64,000 nucleotides of DNA from Adenanthera pavonina (lineage: Eukaryota > Streptophyta > Magnoliopsida > Fabales > Fabaceae). This document shows positions 23,801-36,520 of the stretch, piece after piece (within the stretch, counting starts at the first letter, position 1; each line of letters opens with the position of its first letter). The notes beneath the pieces are model-generated. The model saw nothing but the letters and a program-made list of their open reading frames with translations. It had not been told where the DNA came from and searched no databases. The DNA lies in NCBI GenBank assembly GCA_026686845.1, contig JAIVEN010000008.1:15468501-15532500 (forward strand), in the 5' to 3' direction. The position numbers and the translations under genes are program-made.

Positions 23801-26479
23801 TACCCAAGCAACAAGAACACCAAATCATACTCCATTAACTCCATTTCATCCATTTTAATCGGTGGAATTCGGTCCAACACTGAAAACCCAACATACAAAC
23901 AAAAAATCCCAAGTTTAAACCAAAGAAAACGGAGAGGGAGAAGTAGGAATTGCTTACCAACATGAATCTAAGCTCTAAGAGGCTGAAAACCACTCCCAAT
24001 GGCTGAAAAACTAAAACCCTAGCTCTATTTCTCCATCGCTCCCTCCGTTTCTTTCTTTTGTCTAGCACTCGGCCCATTAGACTGAACCAAATTTAAATAA
24101 AATTTTCTATTCTCATCGCAGCCTTAGGAAAGCTAGCCGCGACGCCACTAATTTCAGCTGGAAAATGCTACTGGAACTCACTCTCGCCGTGGCGGCCCTA
24201 CTCCTCTCCACAGCATAAAGCTACTCTATCTCTACTTGAACCTTCCTTCATCCTATTTCCTCCGGTTCTGCACACAATGCCAAAGACACTTGGTGAGCTC
24301 GGGACCAAGTTAAGGACAATGTAATGAGGGTTGTTACAAAAAGTGTCTATCATCAAATGCATGCTAAAATGTTCAAATTTGAATGTTTGAAAGAGGAAGA
24401 AGCTTTTGATTTATTGTGCATAAAAGTGGGTCGAGAAACTCCATCAAAACCCATTATTCTTGAGCTAGCACGAGAGCTTATCTGACAATGCAAAGGATTG
24501 CCACTTGTGTTGATTACAATTGGACGAGCTATGGCCGGCCGAAATAGCCTTGAATCATGTAAGCATGCTATAAAGATGCTTCAGTGTTCTCCTTTCAAGG
24601 ATAAAGGTATGGAGAAGGAAGTGTTTTTTATTCTTAAGTATAGTTTGATAGCCTTCCCAATGACATGGAGAAAAAATGCTTTCTCTGCCTTGGTCTATTT
24701 CCAGAAGATGAAAGCATTTCTATTCGTGATCTAATTCTTTTATGGATTGAAGAAGGATTACTTGGGCTAGTATAACAGCATACTTGAGGCCTTTAATCAT
24801 GGTCATCATTTAGTTGAGACCTTAAAGTTTGCATGTCTAGTGGAAGATCATGAGGAAAATTCCATCAAGGTGCATGATATGATTTGAGACATGGCACTAT
24901 GGTTACTCCATGACTAAGATGGGAACAAAAACAAAATCCTAGTGCAAGATGAAGCATTGAAATTACTTCGTGGTGATAATCTTGAGAATTGGGAAATTGT
25001 TGAGAAGTCTCAATATTAATGCACATCCCACCAGCATATGATACAAAGATCAATATTCCAATTTGTCCTCTCCTTGAGACTTTATTCCTGCAGGGGGTGA
25101 AAATAAATAAGTTGGAAAATATCCAACTCATGAGTCAATTGAAGGTTTTGAGATTAATATGGATTGAAGGAATAGCTACTCTTCCTATGGAATAGGTTAG
25201 TTGATTCATTTAGAACACCTTGAGCTATCACAGTGTTGCATTAGAGAAAAGTTTCCAATAGATATGAAAAACTTGATGAGGTTGAAAGTATTCATCCTAC
25301 ATGACACTTATTTTGATCATGAAATCATTTCTTTGGATATTATTTCATGTCTTGAGAGTTTAAGGGTGTTCGAGTTTATAGTGGATAGGTCTCCAACCAA
25401 TTCAGAAGAGGAGCAGCTAGAGTTGCTACCATACGTGGAGCATATAAGCATCACCTTAGTGACTCCCTCTAGCATCAACAAATTATTGAGTTCAACCAAG
25501 TTCCAGCATTGTGTTAGATATATAAGAGCTCGTTGATGTAGGAGGATTGCATGCTGCACACCAATAATTCTATCATCTGTCACAAGATTGGAACATTTGG
25601 AACATATAGAATTTGATGGACTGAATGTCAATTGGGAAGAATCATTGGTCAATCACATTGACAAATTTTTTAAGCTTAGAAAGGTCGAGATTAATAATTG
25701 CCATTCAATAACTCATTCGACATGGCTCAAGTTTGCTCCACTCCTATGTACACTTACAATAGATTACTATGATCTACTTAAGGAAGTGATAATAGAAAAC
25801 AATGATATTGGAAATCAACAGATAGATGCTATATTTGCAAATCTCGAGTGGATCATTTTGAAATGGTTGCCAAATCTAAGGAGCATCTACAAAATGGCCT
25901 TGCCTTTTCCTAAGCTTAAACATATCCTGGTAATACGATGCCCTATTTTAAAGATACTTCCTTTCAATTATAACTTTGCAAAATATTTAGAGGCAATAGA
26001 AGGACAAGCAGAATGATGGAACAATTTAGAGTGGGGCAGTCCAACCATTCATGATGTATTCTATCCTTCATTTAAAGAGGTAAATACATTTCTAGCTTGA
26101 ATTCTCATATCTCTATTTTGTGTTTCCTTATAAGTTTCTTCCAAGAATTTATTTAAAGGCAGGGGTAATTTAGTCTTTTAACTACAATGCTTAAGCTTCT
26201 CTCATTTTGTGTGTGTGGATAACAAAAAAAATAAAACACAAAAATTATATTTTAATTGTTTCATATGAACCCTTTATTTTTTTTAATAGAGTTTATTGCA
26301 CAATATTGCAGATAGATAGTAGCCGATGTGTATCTTTGTATGTGCAAAGAGCCGCCCACCTGCTCACCCTTGGTTTAGACTATGGAGAAGTCGCCCCTCA
26401 GCAACATATGCTTGATGGTTGTTGTTGTTGTCCTTGTTGTTTTCCTGAAGCAACATGTTTGATGTTTCTTAAGTGTTAA
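20871..26479 (+). pseudogene. CC-NBS-LRR resistance gene (RPS5/RPS2-like), pseudogene 1
   Basis: Exon 1 (20871-21113, 81 codons from MDQLIAIIWDAAKCL) encodes the coiled-coil start. A GT-AG intron spans 21114-21249. Exon 2 continues in frame from TIEDIREQG. The NB-ARC region shows the P-loop GMGGVGKTTL (21548-21577), an RNBS-A-like segment, kinase-2 FVLF*DDM, GLPL in CKGLPLVLITIG, RNBS-D, and KVHDMI in the MHD position. LRR sequence covers about 25030-26079. A terminal intron (26080-26311) leads to a last exon with stop at 26477-26479. Lesions: a 1-bp loss before the P-loop (about 21530); kinase-2 stops at 21782 and 21794-21799; a 2.46-kb LTR at 21883; a stop near 24484; a frameshift near 24645; TGA at 24885; and TGA at 26014. 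The family senses pathogen effectors in the cytoplasm or at the plasma membrane. This copy cannot make the protein. Confidence 0.92.
21883..24338 (-). mobile_element. Solo LTR copy A (2.45-kb family) inside NLR pseudogene 1
   Basis: On the plus strand it begins TATAACACCTTACTTCC (decayed from TGTAACACC) and ends GAGGGTTGTTACA, 2456 bp. The flanks are AAGAG (21878-21882) and AAAAG (24339-24343), a 5-bp duplication with one mismatch. NLR homology resumes directly after it, within the kinase-2 to RNBS-B interval. It contains an (ATC/ATCAT)n-rich tract near 23160-23360 and no internal retrotransposon genes. Minus-strand transcription is inferred from a TATTTAAAT-type box and leader-like sequence. 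Confidence 0.82.
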
Positions 26480-26570
26480 TGAAATATACAATGTGAAATA
26501 GGATGTGTCTCCTTTTGAATAAGTATTTTTAAACTCAGAGGATTTTGTACTCAAAATTTATACTTAGAGT

Positions 26571-26919
26571 GGGAAGGCCCAACCACTCATGATTTATTCT
26601 ATCCTTTGTTTAAGGAGGTTAATACTTTTCTAGCTTGAATTCTCATTTCTCTCTAGTGTTTCTTTTTATGTTTCTTCCAATATTTTATTCAAAGGCAGGG
26701 GTAATTTAATCTTTTAACTACAATGCTTAACTTTGTGTGTGTGTATGGATAATAGAAAAATAAAAACACACTAAAAGTAAATCAATTGTTTCATATGAAT
26801 CATTCATTCTCTAATAGAATTAAATGCGCAATATATTGCAGATAGATCATAGTCGACTTGTATTTTTTAAGACAGAAAGAGCTGCCAACCTGTTCATCGA
26901 AATTCAAGTTGATGGTTAG
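26571..26919 (+). pseudogene. Duplicated 3' end of the NLR gene (third partial copy)
   Basis: It starts inside the last LRR-coding stretch (LEWEGPTTHDLFYP). It repeats the 3'-terminal intron (donor at 26618, acceptor ending 26841) and then the last exon to a TAG at 26917-26919. The matching parts of pseudogene 1 are about 26026-26479. When spliced the frame stays open through the last exon. It has no upstream NLR sequence, so it arose by local duplication of the tail and not of the whole gene. Confidence 0.75.
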
Positions 26920-27310
26920 CCTTCTTGAACACATTGGCCATGTATCTTAATGCAATGGGAAGAAAAGGAATTCAGGTGCCTTTCGATGCTTTATTTTGTT
27001 GTGGTTCTTGAATACTAGGATTTCTTTTCTTATGCATTATAAAAGATAAATTCCTAAGCCTAAATGAATTCAAATGGCAAAACTATGGATTAAATTTAAT
27101 GATATGATTGTCGCTTGAATGTAGTTTTTCTTCCTATATTTTATTGTGTTTCCCCTTATTTCTCAACCACAAAAAAAAAAAAGATTTCGTTGATGGAAGA
27201 AGAGCCAATCTAAAGGTGACTTGAGTAGGGAGCAATGGAACTTTAAAGAGGGAGCATCTATTGTTACATTTTATGATTATGTAATGGTTTTGAACAAGAT
27301 GTTGAATAAT
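26920..27310. other. Downstream flank of the NLR copies
   Basis: A 3' UTR-like and intergenic stretch, with an A-rich run at 27170-27182. The last part, about 27225-27315, continues directly into 29914 once the 2.59-kb LTR is removed. No gene is recognised. Confidence 0.45.
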
Positions 27311-27315
27311 GTGCA

Positions 27316-29908
27316 TATAACACCTTACTCCCAAACACCTTCTAACTTGACCAAAAACTTCAAAAACCAACCAAACACAGCCCAAACATTTCATATATAC
27401 CTTCCAACACATCAGAGCAGTGGAAAACGCCACAAAACAACTCGAGAAACACCAGAATAGCATCAACAATGTGCAAGGCCGCAGCCGCTACAGTACTGCT
27501 GCGGCTCTAGAGCTCTTGGATTCACTGGCACTATGGTCTGGCTTTCTAGCATTGCGGTGCCTCCTGCTGGTTTAAACCAGCAAAATTCCAACAACCCAGG
27601 ATGAACTTCCGACGCACATAACTTTATACTCCAACTTCCAATTGACCTGATTCTAACTCTTACAAGTTAATCTTGTCTCAATTATCCATAGACACTAATT
27701 TCACCTCAATCCATCTCCATATGGATATTTGGGACACCCGATACCGTTTTGGCACTTTTGACCAAAACTCACCACTTACAACTCTCATTTGTCACCAAAG
27801 GTAAATTGACCATTCAAGACCATTCACATAAGTCCTAATCCACTTAACCAACTTGTCCAAATAAGTTTCATCTTAAAGAAATAACTACTCCTCTGAGATT
27901 TGACCCCCTTGAACCCCAAATTAACAAAGTGGGTTACTTGCCCCAAAACACACCAACAAGGCCCAATTCCCCCTTTGGGCTCACAAACACTACCAAATTG
28001 TCTCAACAACACACCATACCATGCATGCATCACAAGACATCACATGCAACATCATTCCACATCAATATCATAACATTAACATACATACACATCCGAATAT
28101 CATTATAATTATCCAACTCCTCATATCCATTACAACACACTATCCTACTTAGCACAACATACATAGACAATACAACCTACTACCACAACCTAAATATTCC
28201 CACATTCGAGACACAACTCTCTTGTCTTCTCCAAACTAGTGCCAAAACCTTCACTTGAAATGTTAGTTCATAGGAAAGGGGTGTAAGACAAATTCTTAGT
28301 AACCAGGAACAACCACACATAAAATATATATTAGTCCACACAATCATGCATATAGTGCAATGAAATGCTAATGAATAGTATGCATGTTCTCCCTCATACA
28401 CGACTAGAAGCACTAGCTGTCATCATTACAAGACATTTCAATAAATGATTCTCTTCCAACAGTCTATGAAGACTGATTCTGGGATATCACCAAACTCACC
28501 TTACCTTAATGCAACCCGGCCAATGGTTACACTATAGTTCAGACTGTGGTCCTCCTTTCCCTAGACCATCGCAAATTGGTGGTGATTTAGGGAAGGTGTA
28601 TCCCTAAATCCACTGCCACTTGGCTATCCCAAGAAGAGGATTTAATGACAGGAATGTTTCATCATATCATATTATCCTTTACTACTTGGCTCTGCCAAGG
28701 AGAGAATTTAGCGACATGGATCTTTATCATATCATCATCTTATATCATGTTATCATCACCTCATCATCAATCTCTCACTATGCAATCATACGATAATGAA
28801 ACCAATGCCATGCCAACATGCCTCAAACACATATATATCATGATCACAAACATCATGTGGACATGCTAGTATGCAATGGTATGGGGATACTACATATCAT
28901 ACATACACCACATATACAATCATCATATATCAACTAGCCATGTGCATACCATGATATGTAGAAAACCATACACATACACAACCAATATCATGGTATGAAA
29001 AGGAACAGGCATATATACATATATATACTATCATATCTCACCATACAATACAAACCATACAAATAATACAAACACTCGGTTACCTTAATTATTGCTATCA
29101 CGCACACACAAGTTTCACAAGCTTTCTTGAATGTCAATCCCATGATTTGACATCTCCGATCAACCAAACAACCTTTACAATGCCATAAAACCTTCAATTA
29201 ACATACAATCCAAATATCCAAATTTCACAATTCAACCACTTTGGCTTAACCCAAGGTTCCAATGCCCTTTCCATACATCATTGAGCTCCTAAAACCATTC
29301 AAACTCTAATCAACTATACACACCTCGGATTCCATACACCCTCTAACAATTTCAACCTAGGGTTAAGCTCAAATTATGCATACACCCTTTAAAACTCACA
29401 CCCAAGGATCACACACACCAAATCATACTCTAAAAATCCCATTTCATCCATTTTAATCGGTGCGATTTAGCCAAAACCAAATATCCTAACATATACCCGA
29501 AAAATCTCAACTCAAAATAAAAGAAAATGGAGAGAGAGGATTAGGGATCACTTACCAATTAAGATCCAAGTTTCAAGAGGCCAAAAATCACTCCCAAAGG
29601 CTAGAAACTTCGAATCCCAACATTGCTTCTCTGTTGCTCCCTCCGTTTCTTTCTTTTCTATTAGACTGAAATGTTCTCAATTTATACAAAATCTTTGATT
29701 CCTGCCATGGCACTGTTACTTTCAGCCAGAAAAATATTTGAATATGTAGCTCACTCGCCAAGGCGTCTTGCTCATCGCTGCGGCTTGGAGCTCTTTCTGC
29801 CTCCACTTGAACCTTTCCTCTGTCCTGATTCTCTGGTTCTGCACACAATGCCAATTACACTTGGTTAGCCAAAGATCAAGTTAGAACAATGTAATAAGGG
29901 TTATTATA
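27316..29908 (-). mobile_element. Solo LTR copy B (2.45-kb family)
   Basis: On the plus strand it begins TATAACACCTTACTCCC and ends AATAAGGGTTATTATA, both decayed from TGTAACA...TGTTACA, 2593 bp. It is flanked by a perfect GTGCA duplication (27311-27315 and 29909-29913). It is collinear with copy A throughout, including the ATCATAT-rich middle and the ACACAATGCCAA word near the end. There is no coding content. Orientation is inferred from a leader-like minus-strand region near 29640. Confidence 0.88.
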
Positions 29909-29913
29909 GTGCA

Positions 29914-30676
29914 CAAGCTCACATTATGATTTTGGATATTATTATCTCTGTATACAGTTTTTCTTTTCTTTTGATTTTAGTGCTTATTGAGTGAGATTTA
30001 ATATCTCCTCAGGTATATAAGAAGTCAATCGAGTAATGTGAAACTATGTTACGCTGTCTCCTCAGGTTTTAATCAATGAGGGTTAAGTCATTTTGATTTT
30101 TTTTATTTACTAAAACTAGAAAGAAATGTTAATTTAATCCTTCTTTATTTCATCATCAAGGTCATGGGGGCTTTAGTCGATTGCTTCAACTGCCAAGGCC
30201 CCCAATATACATACATATATATATATATATTAAGAGTACCAAAGAAATTGGAAGATCATAAACATGAACTACAAATGACAAGGCTCATTGGGTGTATTTA
30301 GTTTATACTTCTGATTAACTGTATTTGAGACCTTGAGTTGGATGGAAAATTTCAACATTCTGTGATAAAAATCTACATTTTCTTCTTCATATGTTGCCCT
30401 TTTGAATTTCTAACTGATGGTGTTTGAGAGTTTTATGTTGCTTCTGTCCTTAACTTTTAGTGCCATGCTTAGCTATGCACTATCAAAAGTGGTTATTTTA
30501 AATACATCTAAATATTGGGTGAAAGTTTGATATATTCAACATTTTTAATTCACATGAGTGGTCCATTTATTGATTAAATTATATATTTGCATCTCTACAT
30601 CACCTCTATCCTAGTTATGGTACCTTATGCATTAAGTAGGGGAGAGCAATTGATTAGATTCACTAGTTCAGTTAGG
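29914..30676. other. Intergenic spacer between LTR copies B and C
   Basis: AT-rich single-copy-looking sequence with an (AT)n tract at 30214-30230. The word TATCTCCTCAGG or CTGTCTCCTCAGG occurs at 30010 and 30055. No gene is recognised. Confidence 0.45.
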
Positions 30677-31484
30677 AATCATGTAACGTCCTACCTCCAA
30701 ACACCTCCAAACTTGACCACAAACTTCAAAATCCAACCAAACACAACCCAAACATCTCAAAACAATTTCTCAAAACTTCAGAGTAGCTGAAAAACAACAC
30801 AAAAACACTAAAAAGTGTACTGGACTCTACAGTACCGCCATGGTACTAGACCTCCCCTGTGTCACATAGGCTACTGGACTCTCTAGCACCGCGGCCTACT
30901 TCCTGGTGCCACGGTGCCCCCTGCTGGTTTTCTATACCAGCAACTTCCACACTCTGGGGTGAACTTCTGACATGTATATCTTTATGCTCCGACCTCCGAT
31001 TGACTTGATTAGAACTCCTACAAGTCAATCTAGTCCCAATCTATCCGTAGACACTACTTTCACTTCAATCCAACTCCATATGGAGATTCTGGACAACTGA
31101 CACTGTTTCGGCCACTTATTGACCAAAACTCACCACTAACCACCTCCAATTGCCACCAAAGGCAAATGGTCACTCAAAGACCATTCATATAGGTCCAAAA
31201 CTACTCAACCAACTTGTCTAAAAAGGTTTCACCTCAAAGAAACCAATCCTCTGAGATTAGACCCCCTTGAACCCCATTAGACAAATTGGGCTACATGCCT
31301 TAAAACACACCAATGAGGCCCAAACATTCACATATACACTACCATCCAGCATACACAATGCATACAACACAATTCCATATACATATCTATACATACAACA
31401 TCCATCCATAACAATCCTTTCAATGTCATACATTCATTACAAAACCTTCACTACCACAAAAATGAGTTTTTTTGGCACCTAGTT

Positions 31485-31735
31485 ATAGGCGGTTATATAA
31501 AAAAGGGCAAAAAAAAGTTAGGCAGAGAGATTTATAGGCGGTTGTAAGAACAACCGCATACAAAAATATACTTTTGTAGGCGGTTATTTAAACAACCACC
31601 TACAAAAGTATAATAATTTAAAAGAAAAATAAAAAAAACTAACGCAGGCGGTTATTTAAAATAACCGCATATGATTATTATTATTTTTAAAAAAAAATCA
31701 CCAACATATGCGGTTATGATTATTAACCGTCTATG
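31485..31735. repeat. Left subterminal palindrome array of the CACTA element
   Basis: Five copies of TAGGCGGTTAT or close variants lie near 31487, 31535, 31577, 31645 and 31702. Most are followed within about 10 bp by the inverse AACCGCCTA-type word, so each unit can fold on itself. Such arrays are the usual transposase-binding zones of CACTA elements. Confidence 0.75.
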
Positions 31736-32662
31736 TTTCTTTCTTCTGTAAAAAAATTATTAATTATGAATGTTTCTTTTAAATTTCATCCCCAATTTAA
31801 AGCTATAGGCATACTTTCACTCTCGCTACCTCACAGATTAGTTTGTCTCATCCGAGTTCTCTCCCACTGGCCAAGTCCGTTCTGCATCTCTATGGGTCCC
31901 CCAAGTCCGTGGCTACTCCATCCCGCCGAATCTGTCTCCCCAGGTTTGTGGCTTCTTCGTGGGTTCCGCAAGTCCAATCTAGGTCTGTGGCTTTTCAATG
32001 GTTCGACTTCGACTTTTTTGGGGAAGTTCTTTGCCAGAGAAGAAAAAGCTTTCCAAGTAAAAAGTCTTTAGTGAGATTACACATACTGTAGATCATACAA
32101 AGTTTTAGCCTCAATGCATACTGAGCAACCCATTTGTTTTTTTTTCTTGCCCTTTTCCTTTGAATGGTTGAGGGTCATTAGGGCCCATTGGTACTAGGTA
32201 ATTAATTCTTCACCTTCCTTTAAATAGCTTATTCTGATGAAGGCGAGATTCAGAGTTAGGTCCTTTCTCACAGTGCTAAGAAACTGTCAGTTGACCCTAG
32301 AACCTTCAAATTTGCTGAAATTGGGACACAGAAGTCTTTTGTTAATATATGCCATGTTTCTTTCTCATTGTGATGTGTTAAGATTGGGCCTTTCTGGGAG
32401 TTTGGAAAGTTACAGTCAGTCAACCATTAAAAATTCGAATAAGAAAATATGATCCATGCTTTCACATTGTTATCATTTCCCACAAGTTATTCAGTGCTTA
32501 GTTACCCAGAAGCTTTGGCAGGAGAAGGCTATTTGGTTTATGTCTGAATCTTTATTTTGCTTTCTCTTAAGTCAACTATTCCGCATGCTCTCCAACTAAT
32601 AGTTTACTGCACTTGTCTTATTTAGAGAAAAGGTAATGATATATGGAAAACCTATTTTTCAG

Positions 32663-32792
32663 TTATAAGCTCTGGAAACCATATCTCAGAGCAATTATGG
32701 AACATGACATGAAAGAAGTCAGTGAAGGTAATAAAACCAAAGCTGAAGTTTTGGCAAGTAGCTTGCAGCAGATGAAAGCTTGCTTCCTAGAT
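32663..32792 (+). pseudogene. TOP3A: Captured exon of DNA topoisomerase III alpha
   Basis: A 130-bp exon bounded by TTTTTCAG before 32663 and GTAAGT after 32792 encodes [20 protein letters not shown], then a G-x-K-x-K segment, then [15 protein letters not shown]. This follows the spacing of the topoisomerase III segment LRA-x2-E-x-D-x-K-x8-K...VL...Q-x-K-x2-F, as remembered from the animal enzyme. Topoisomerase III relaxes DNA and dissolves recombination intermediates with RecQ helicases. The catalytic Tyr region is not in this exon. It lies within the CACTA element, so it is a transduplicated fragment. Adjacent stretches (32240-32335, with AKKLSVDPRTFKFAE in frame; 33823-33890, with YYGRRTVATNPIVIGGR) may be more captured exons, but their source is not recognised. 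Confidence 0.65.
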
Positions 32793-35700
32793 GTAAGTTG
32801 TTACTTGGCTCCTATTCCTTTGTTAGTTGTTACCAAGATTTGGTTATTGAGGGAACTATTATGTCCTGGGGATACTCTAAAGCATGCATCCATTTTAGCA
32901 TTGGGATGGCATACATCTAGATGGACATTATTTGTATAATCTTCTACAATATGTATTGAAACGAAATTTTTTGTATAATCTTCTAACTAAAAAGTTCCTA
33001 TTGCTGGATTTCTTAATCATTCAGTATGTATACTCTCTCTTTATTGAGTCTCCTCCCACTTTCCTTTTGTTCTTGGTTTATCCCCTCCCCTGTTTCTAGA
33101 ATTTTAAGATTTAATGTTTTCCTAATATTGTGATTCAGTGAGGAAACAATGGTAGTTAAAATTCAGATTACAAGGACTGCCAATTATCTTATAAGATATG
33201 CATATTCTTCTGGAACAAAATTTAGCATCTTATTCCTCCATGCCTCCCTTTTTGCCAATTTAGATTATTTCTCATACTTAGGGAGCTCTACCACTTTTTT
33301 GTTGAAGTATATCTGCTTTGATTAATGTTCAGAGATATTAAGATAGATTTCAGATTAACAATGATGTTAATGACATTAAGAATACTGTTTCTATCCTTGT
33401 TTTGGAATCCTTATTGAAAGTTATCTGATTCATTTTCTGGTTCCTAACTACAGCTTTGCCCACACATAATGCACTATGGCTAAGTAGAACCTGCAACAAA
33501 TACATTGAAATTTCCTCTATCAAGACCATGCAGAGCTGGAGAAGAATGTTTGTTTAAGCTATGGGATCTTCTCTAATTCTCATCTCATTCTTTTATGGTT
33601 TCTTAACACACTAGAAAAGGTTGCCTTTTGCCTTTGATTACCTTTTTAATAGGAACTATATCTGGATATTCTCTTGACTTTACTTCTTTTTTTATCCTTT
33701 ATATCTGGAAATCCTATAGTGAGAAGGGTAAAGTCTAGCTTCTGGTTAGAAAATTTGCATTAGTTAATTAGTATGACTTGTGTATTTCTTCTCTTCTGAT
33801 TTTCTCTTTTGGTTCTCAATAGCAGAACTTTACTATGGGAGGAGAACCGTGGCCACGAATCCTATTGTAATTGGGGGAAGATAAGGGTACTTTACCTTTT
33901 ACTTCTGCTATAATTCTATTCTTTCTTTTTTCTTATAAGCCTTTGTTTAAATTGTATAGCTTAATAATTAATAGCTGTTAAAATATTAATTTAATTTATT
34001 TTGTGATTACTAATTTTTGAGTATCAACAATATCTATTTTTATATATTTATATAAAAGTTGCACTATTTAATTATAAGTTATGAATAATAATTTTTTTTT
34101 GGCTATTATGTTAGCTATTGTCAAACTTTCATTTGATGCCTTTTTTTGGAGTAAACCAGGAGTTTTTCATGAGAGTTGGCATTAAGGTTGTCCACATTAT
34201 TTTCATTGTTTTACATAATGTTTTCACTATCCTTGTTTCCATTTGGCTATATATTCAAGATATATATTTCAATGGTTGAAAATCGTGAGTTTTGTTCATA
34301 TGATTGCAGTATGTATCCAAGATCTTTAATTTTCCTTTATGACATCATATGCTTGCACTTGGTTGATATAAATGGAAAATGAAAAATAAATGCTTTACTT
34401 CATGCTCCCATTTTTTCTTCAAACTGTGTTTTCTTGTTTTGGTAAAAGTTCAAGTCCCTTCTTCCTGTATCTATAGTTATTATATTGTATTGATGGTGTA
34501 TACTATTTGTAATTGTCACTGCCCTCTAGATATCGTTCTTGTTGTCATTTTGATTTTCAATCAAGCATTTTTATGTGGATATGTGGCTGATATAGCTCAA
34601 TGGTGTTATTGATAGTTTACCATATTGGTTTGAGCAAGGATTGAAAGATCCAATCAAGTCCTCAAAGTGGGTAAGAATAAGACAAAAGCTTGATTGCTTA
34701 TAATGATAAAGTTAGATAATGGTGGTTGGAAAAGGATATTGGTCATAAGGATGGAACACCATTAAACTCTTGTTTGTTTTATCTCAGTCTACTCTATTTC
34801 TAAAACACTTGAATTTACAGCACTGCATTATATGGAGTCTGGCATTTTATAACTGAGGTTTATTAATAGTGTTCAACTTCAGGTTAGTACTACATGTTTA
34901 TCGTTTATTCCTTTTTTCGTTCTTTTGTTGTAACTTGCTTGACCTGAAGTTTATTTCATATTGGTCTCATTGGCATATTTAGGAATTTAGAACCCTGCAA
35001 CTTGAGTGTAGTTTCCATTGTCCTTTCATGAAGGATGTTAATTTGATCAATAATAATTTATCTCTTATAATTTTCCTCTTTATGGCATTGTATCCTTTTT
35101 CCTTCTACTGTTCTTATATCCAGCTTTTCTTGAAGTCACAAGTAATGGCCATTGTCATAAAGTTGGCTATAATTGTTTTCTCACAAAATGCTTTTTTCTT
35201 AAATTTGTGAATTAGGATGCTAATTCTTTTGGTGATTTAGTATAGTCTTTCATGAACTAATTTTCCCTAGCTGAATTCATTATACATGGAAGATCTATTT
35301 TATTTTTTCCTTTTAGTTTATACATGGTCGATGTGGACTGCAGCAAATTCTGACATTTTCAACTTGTGAAAAGTTAACCTACAGAACCTATACAATAGGG
35401 CCTTTGATCAAGCAAGATCAATAACATCCTTTCCTTCTCAACCATTCATAGGTGGCTAAAAGTTTATTTACTATCAACCATAACTTTTGTTTTAAATTTT
35501 AACCAGAAATCATAGTCTTAGGACAAAGATGGCAAGACTTTTTAGTCAAATATCAACCATAATTTTTTAACAAGAAGTAGTTATTGATAAGGTTTGAATT
35601 CCTCATAAAAGAATCATCATGCGTTGCATAAACCATTAGGACTTTGCTCAAACTTATTCGTTGGTCTTTGCCTAATTGAGTTAACCTTAAACCATGGAGT

Positions 35701-36269
35701 TTTGGAGTCTTAGAAACGTAGAATGAGAAATCTAGGCATACTAAGGAGTATCTCGTTTTGATTATAAAATTTGAACTGACCAAAAGCTAAGACCTTTGAA
35801 GATATGTAATGATTTTTATTTTATCTATTTTTACCCCTTAAGGCTAAGATTTTCAAGGTTATCTATCTTGCAAAATTATATTGTATATTTTAATTATTTG
35901 TCCTTTTTAACTATTTTTTATGCAGTCAGTTAAGTTCAATGGTTGAAAGCTCTTTCTTTAACTTTGAAGGTCATGAAGAGAAGACTGGTTATGTCAATAC
36001 AAGGTTAGAGAAAGATTGGCTATGTTCAATAGGCATTGACATGTTTATAGATTACTTATAGTGTTTGGGATATTGTTTAGAATTTTTTTTCTTATTTTAT
36101 CATTTTGTAATGTCAATATATTGTTTATTTATGATATGTAAGTTGATATTAATTTGTAAGTACTTTTTAATATAATAAATTTTATTTTTTGTCAATGGGT
36201 TCAACAGATTTCATATATTTTGATACTGGATTAATTCAGTATCAAAATAGTTTTTTTAAAAAATAACTA

Positions 36270-36520
36270 TCTTTTTTAGGCGGTTATTTGTATAACCGCC
36301 TACAAAAACCCACTTTTATAGGCGGTTATCTGTATAACTGCCTACAAAACTCCTCCTTTCTAGGACTTTTGTAGACGGCTATTTGTATAACCACCAATAA
36401 AAGGAGATTTTTCTAGGCGGTTAATAACCGCCTACAAAAACCACCCCCTTTTATAGCGCTCTAATAGTATGCGGTTCATAACCGCCAAGAAAAGGTAAAA
36501 ATAACTGCCTACAAAGCCCA
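36270..36520. repeat. Right subterminal palindrome array of the CACTA element
   Basis: GGCGGTTAT...ATAACCGCC units lie near 36280, 36320, 36372, 36415 and 36470. Several are almost perfect palindromes followed by TACAAAA. They mirror the left array and end about 15 bp before the right terminus. Confidence 0.78.

Noticed and set aside
31733..32091. Overlapping 112- and 82-codon frames at the left of the CACTA interior, considered as a transposase.
   Set aside because: They show no transposase motif and look like a leader or exon fragment of a captured gene.
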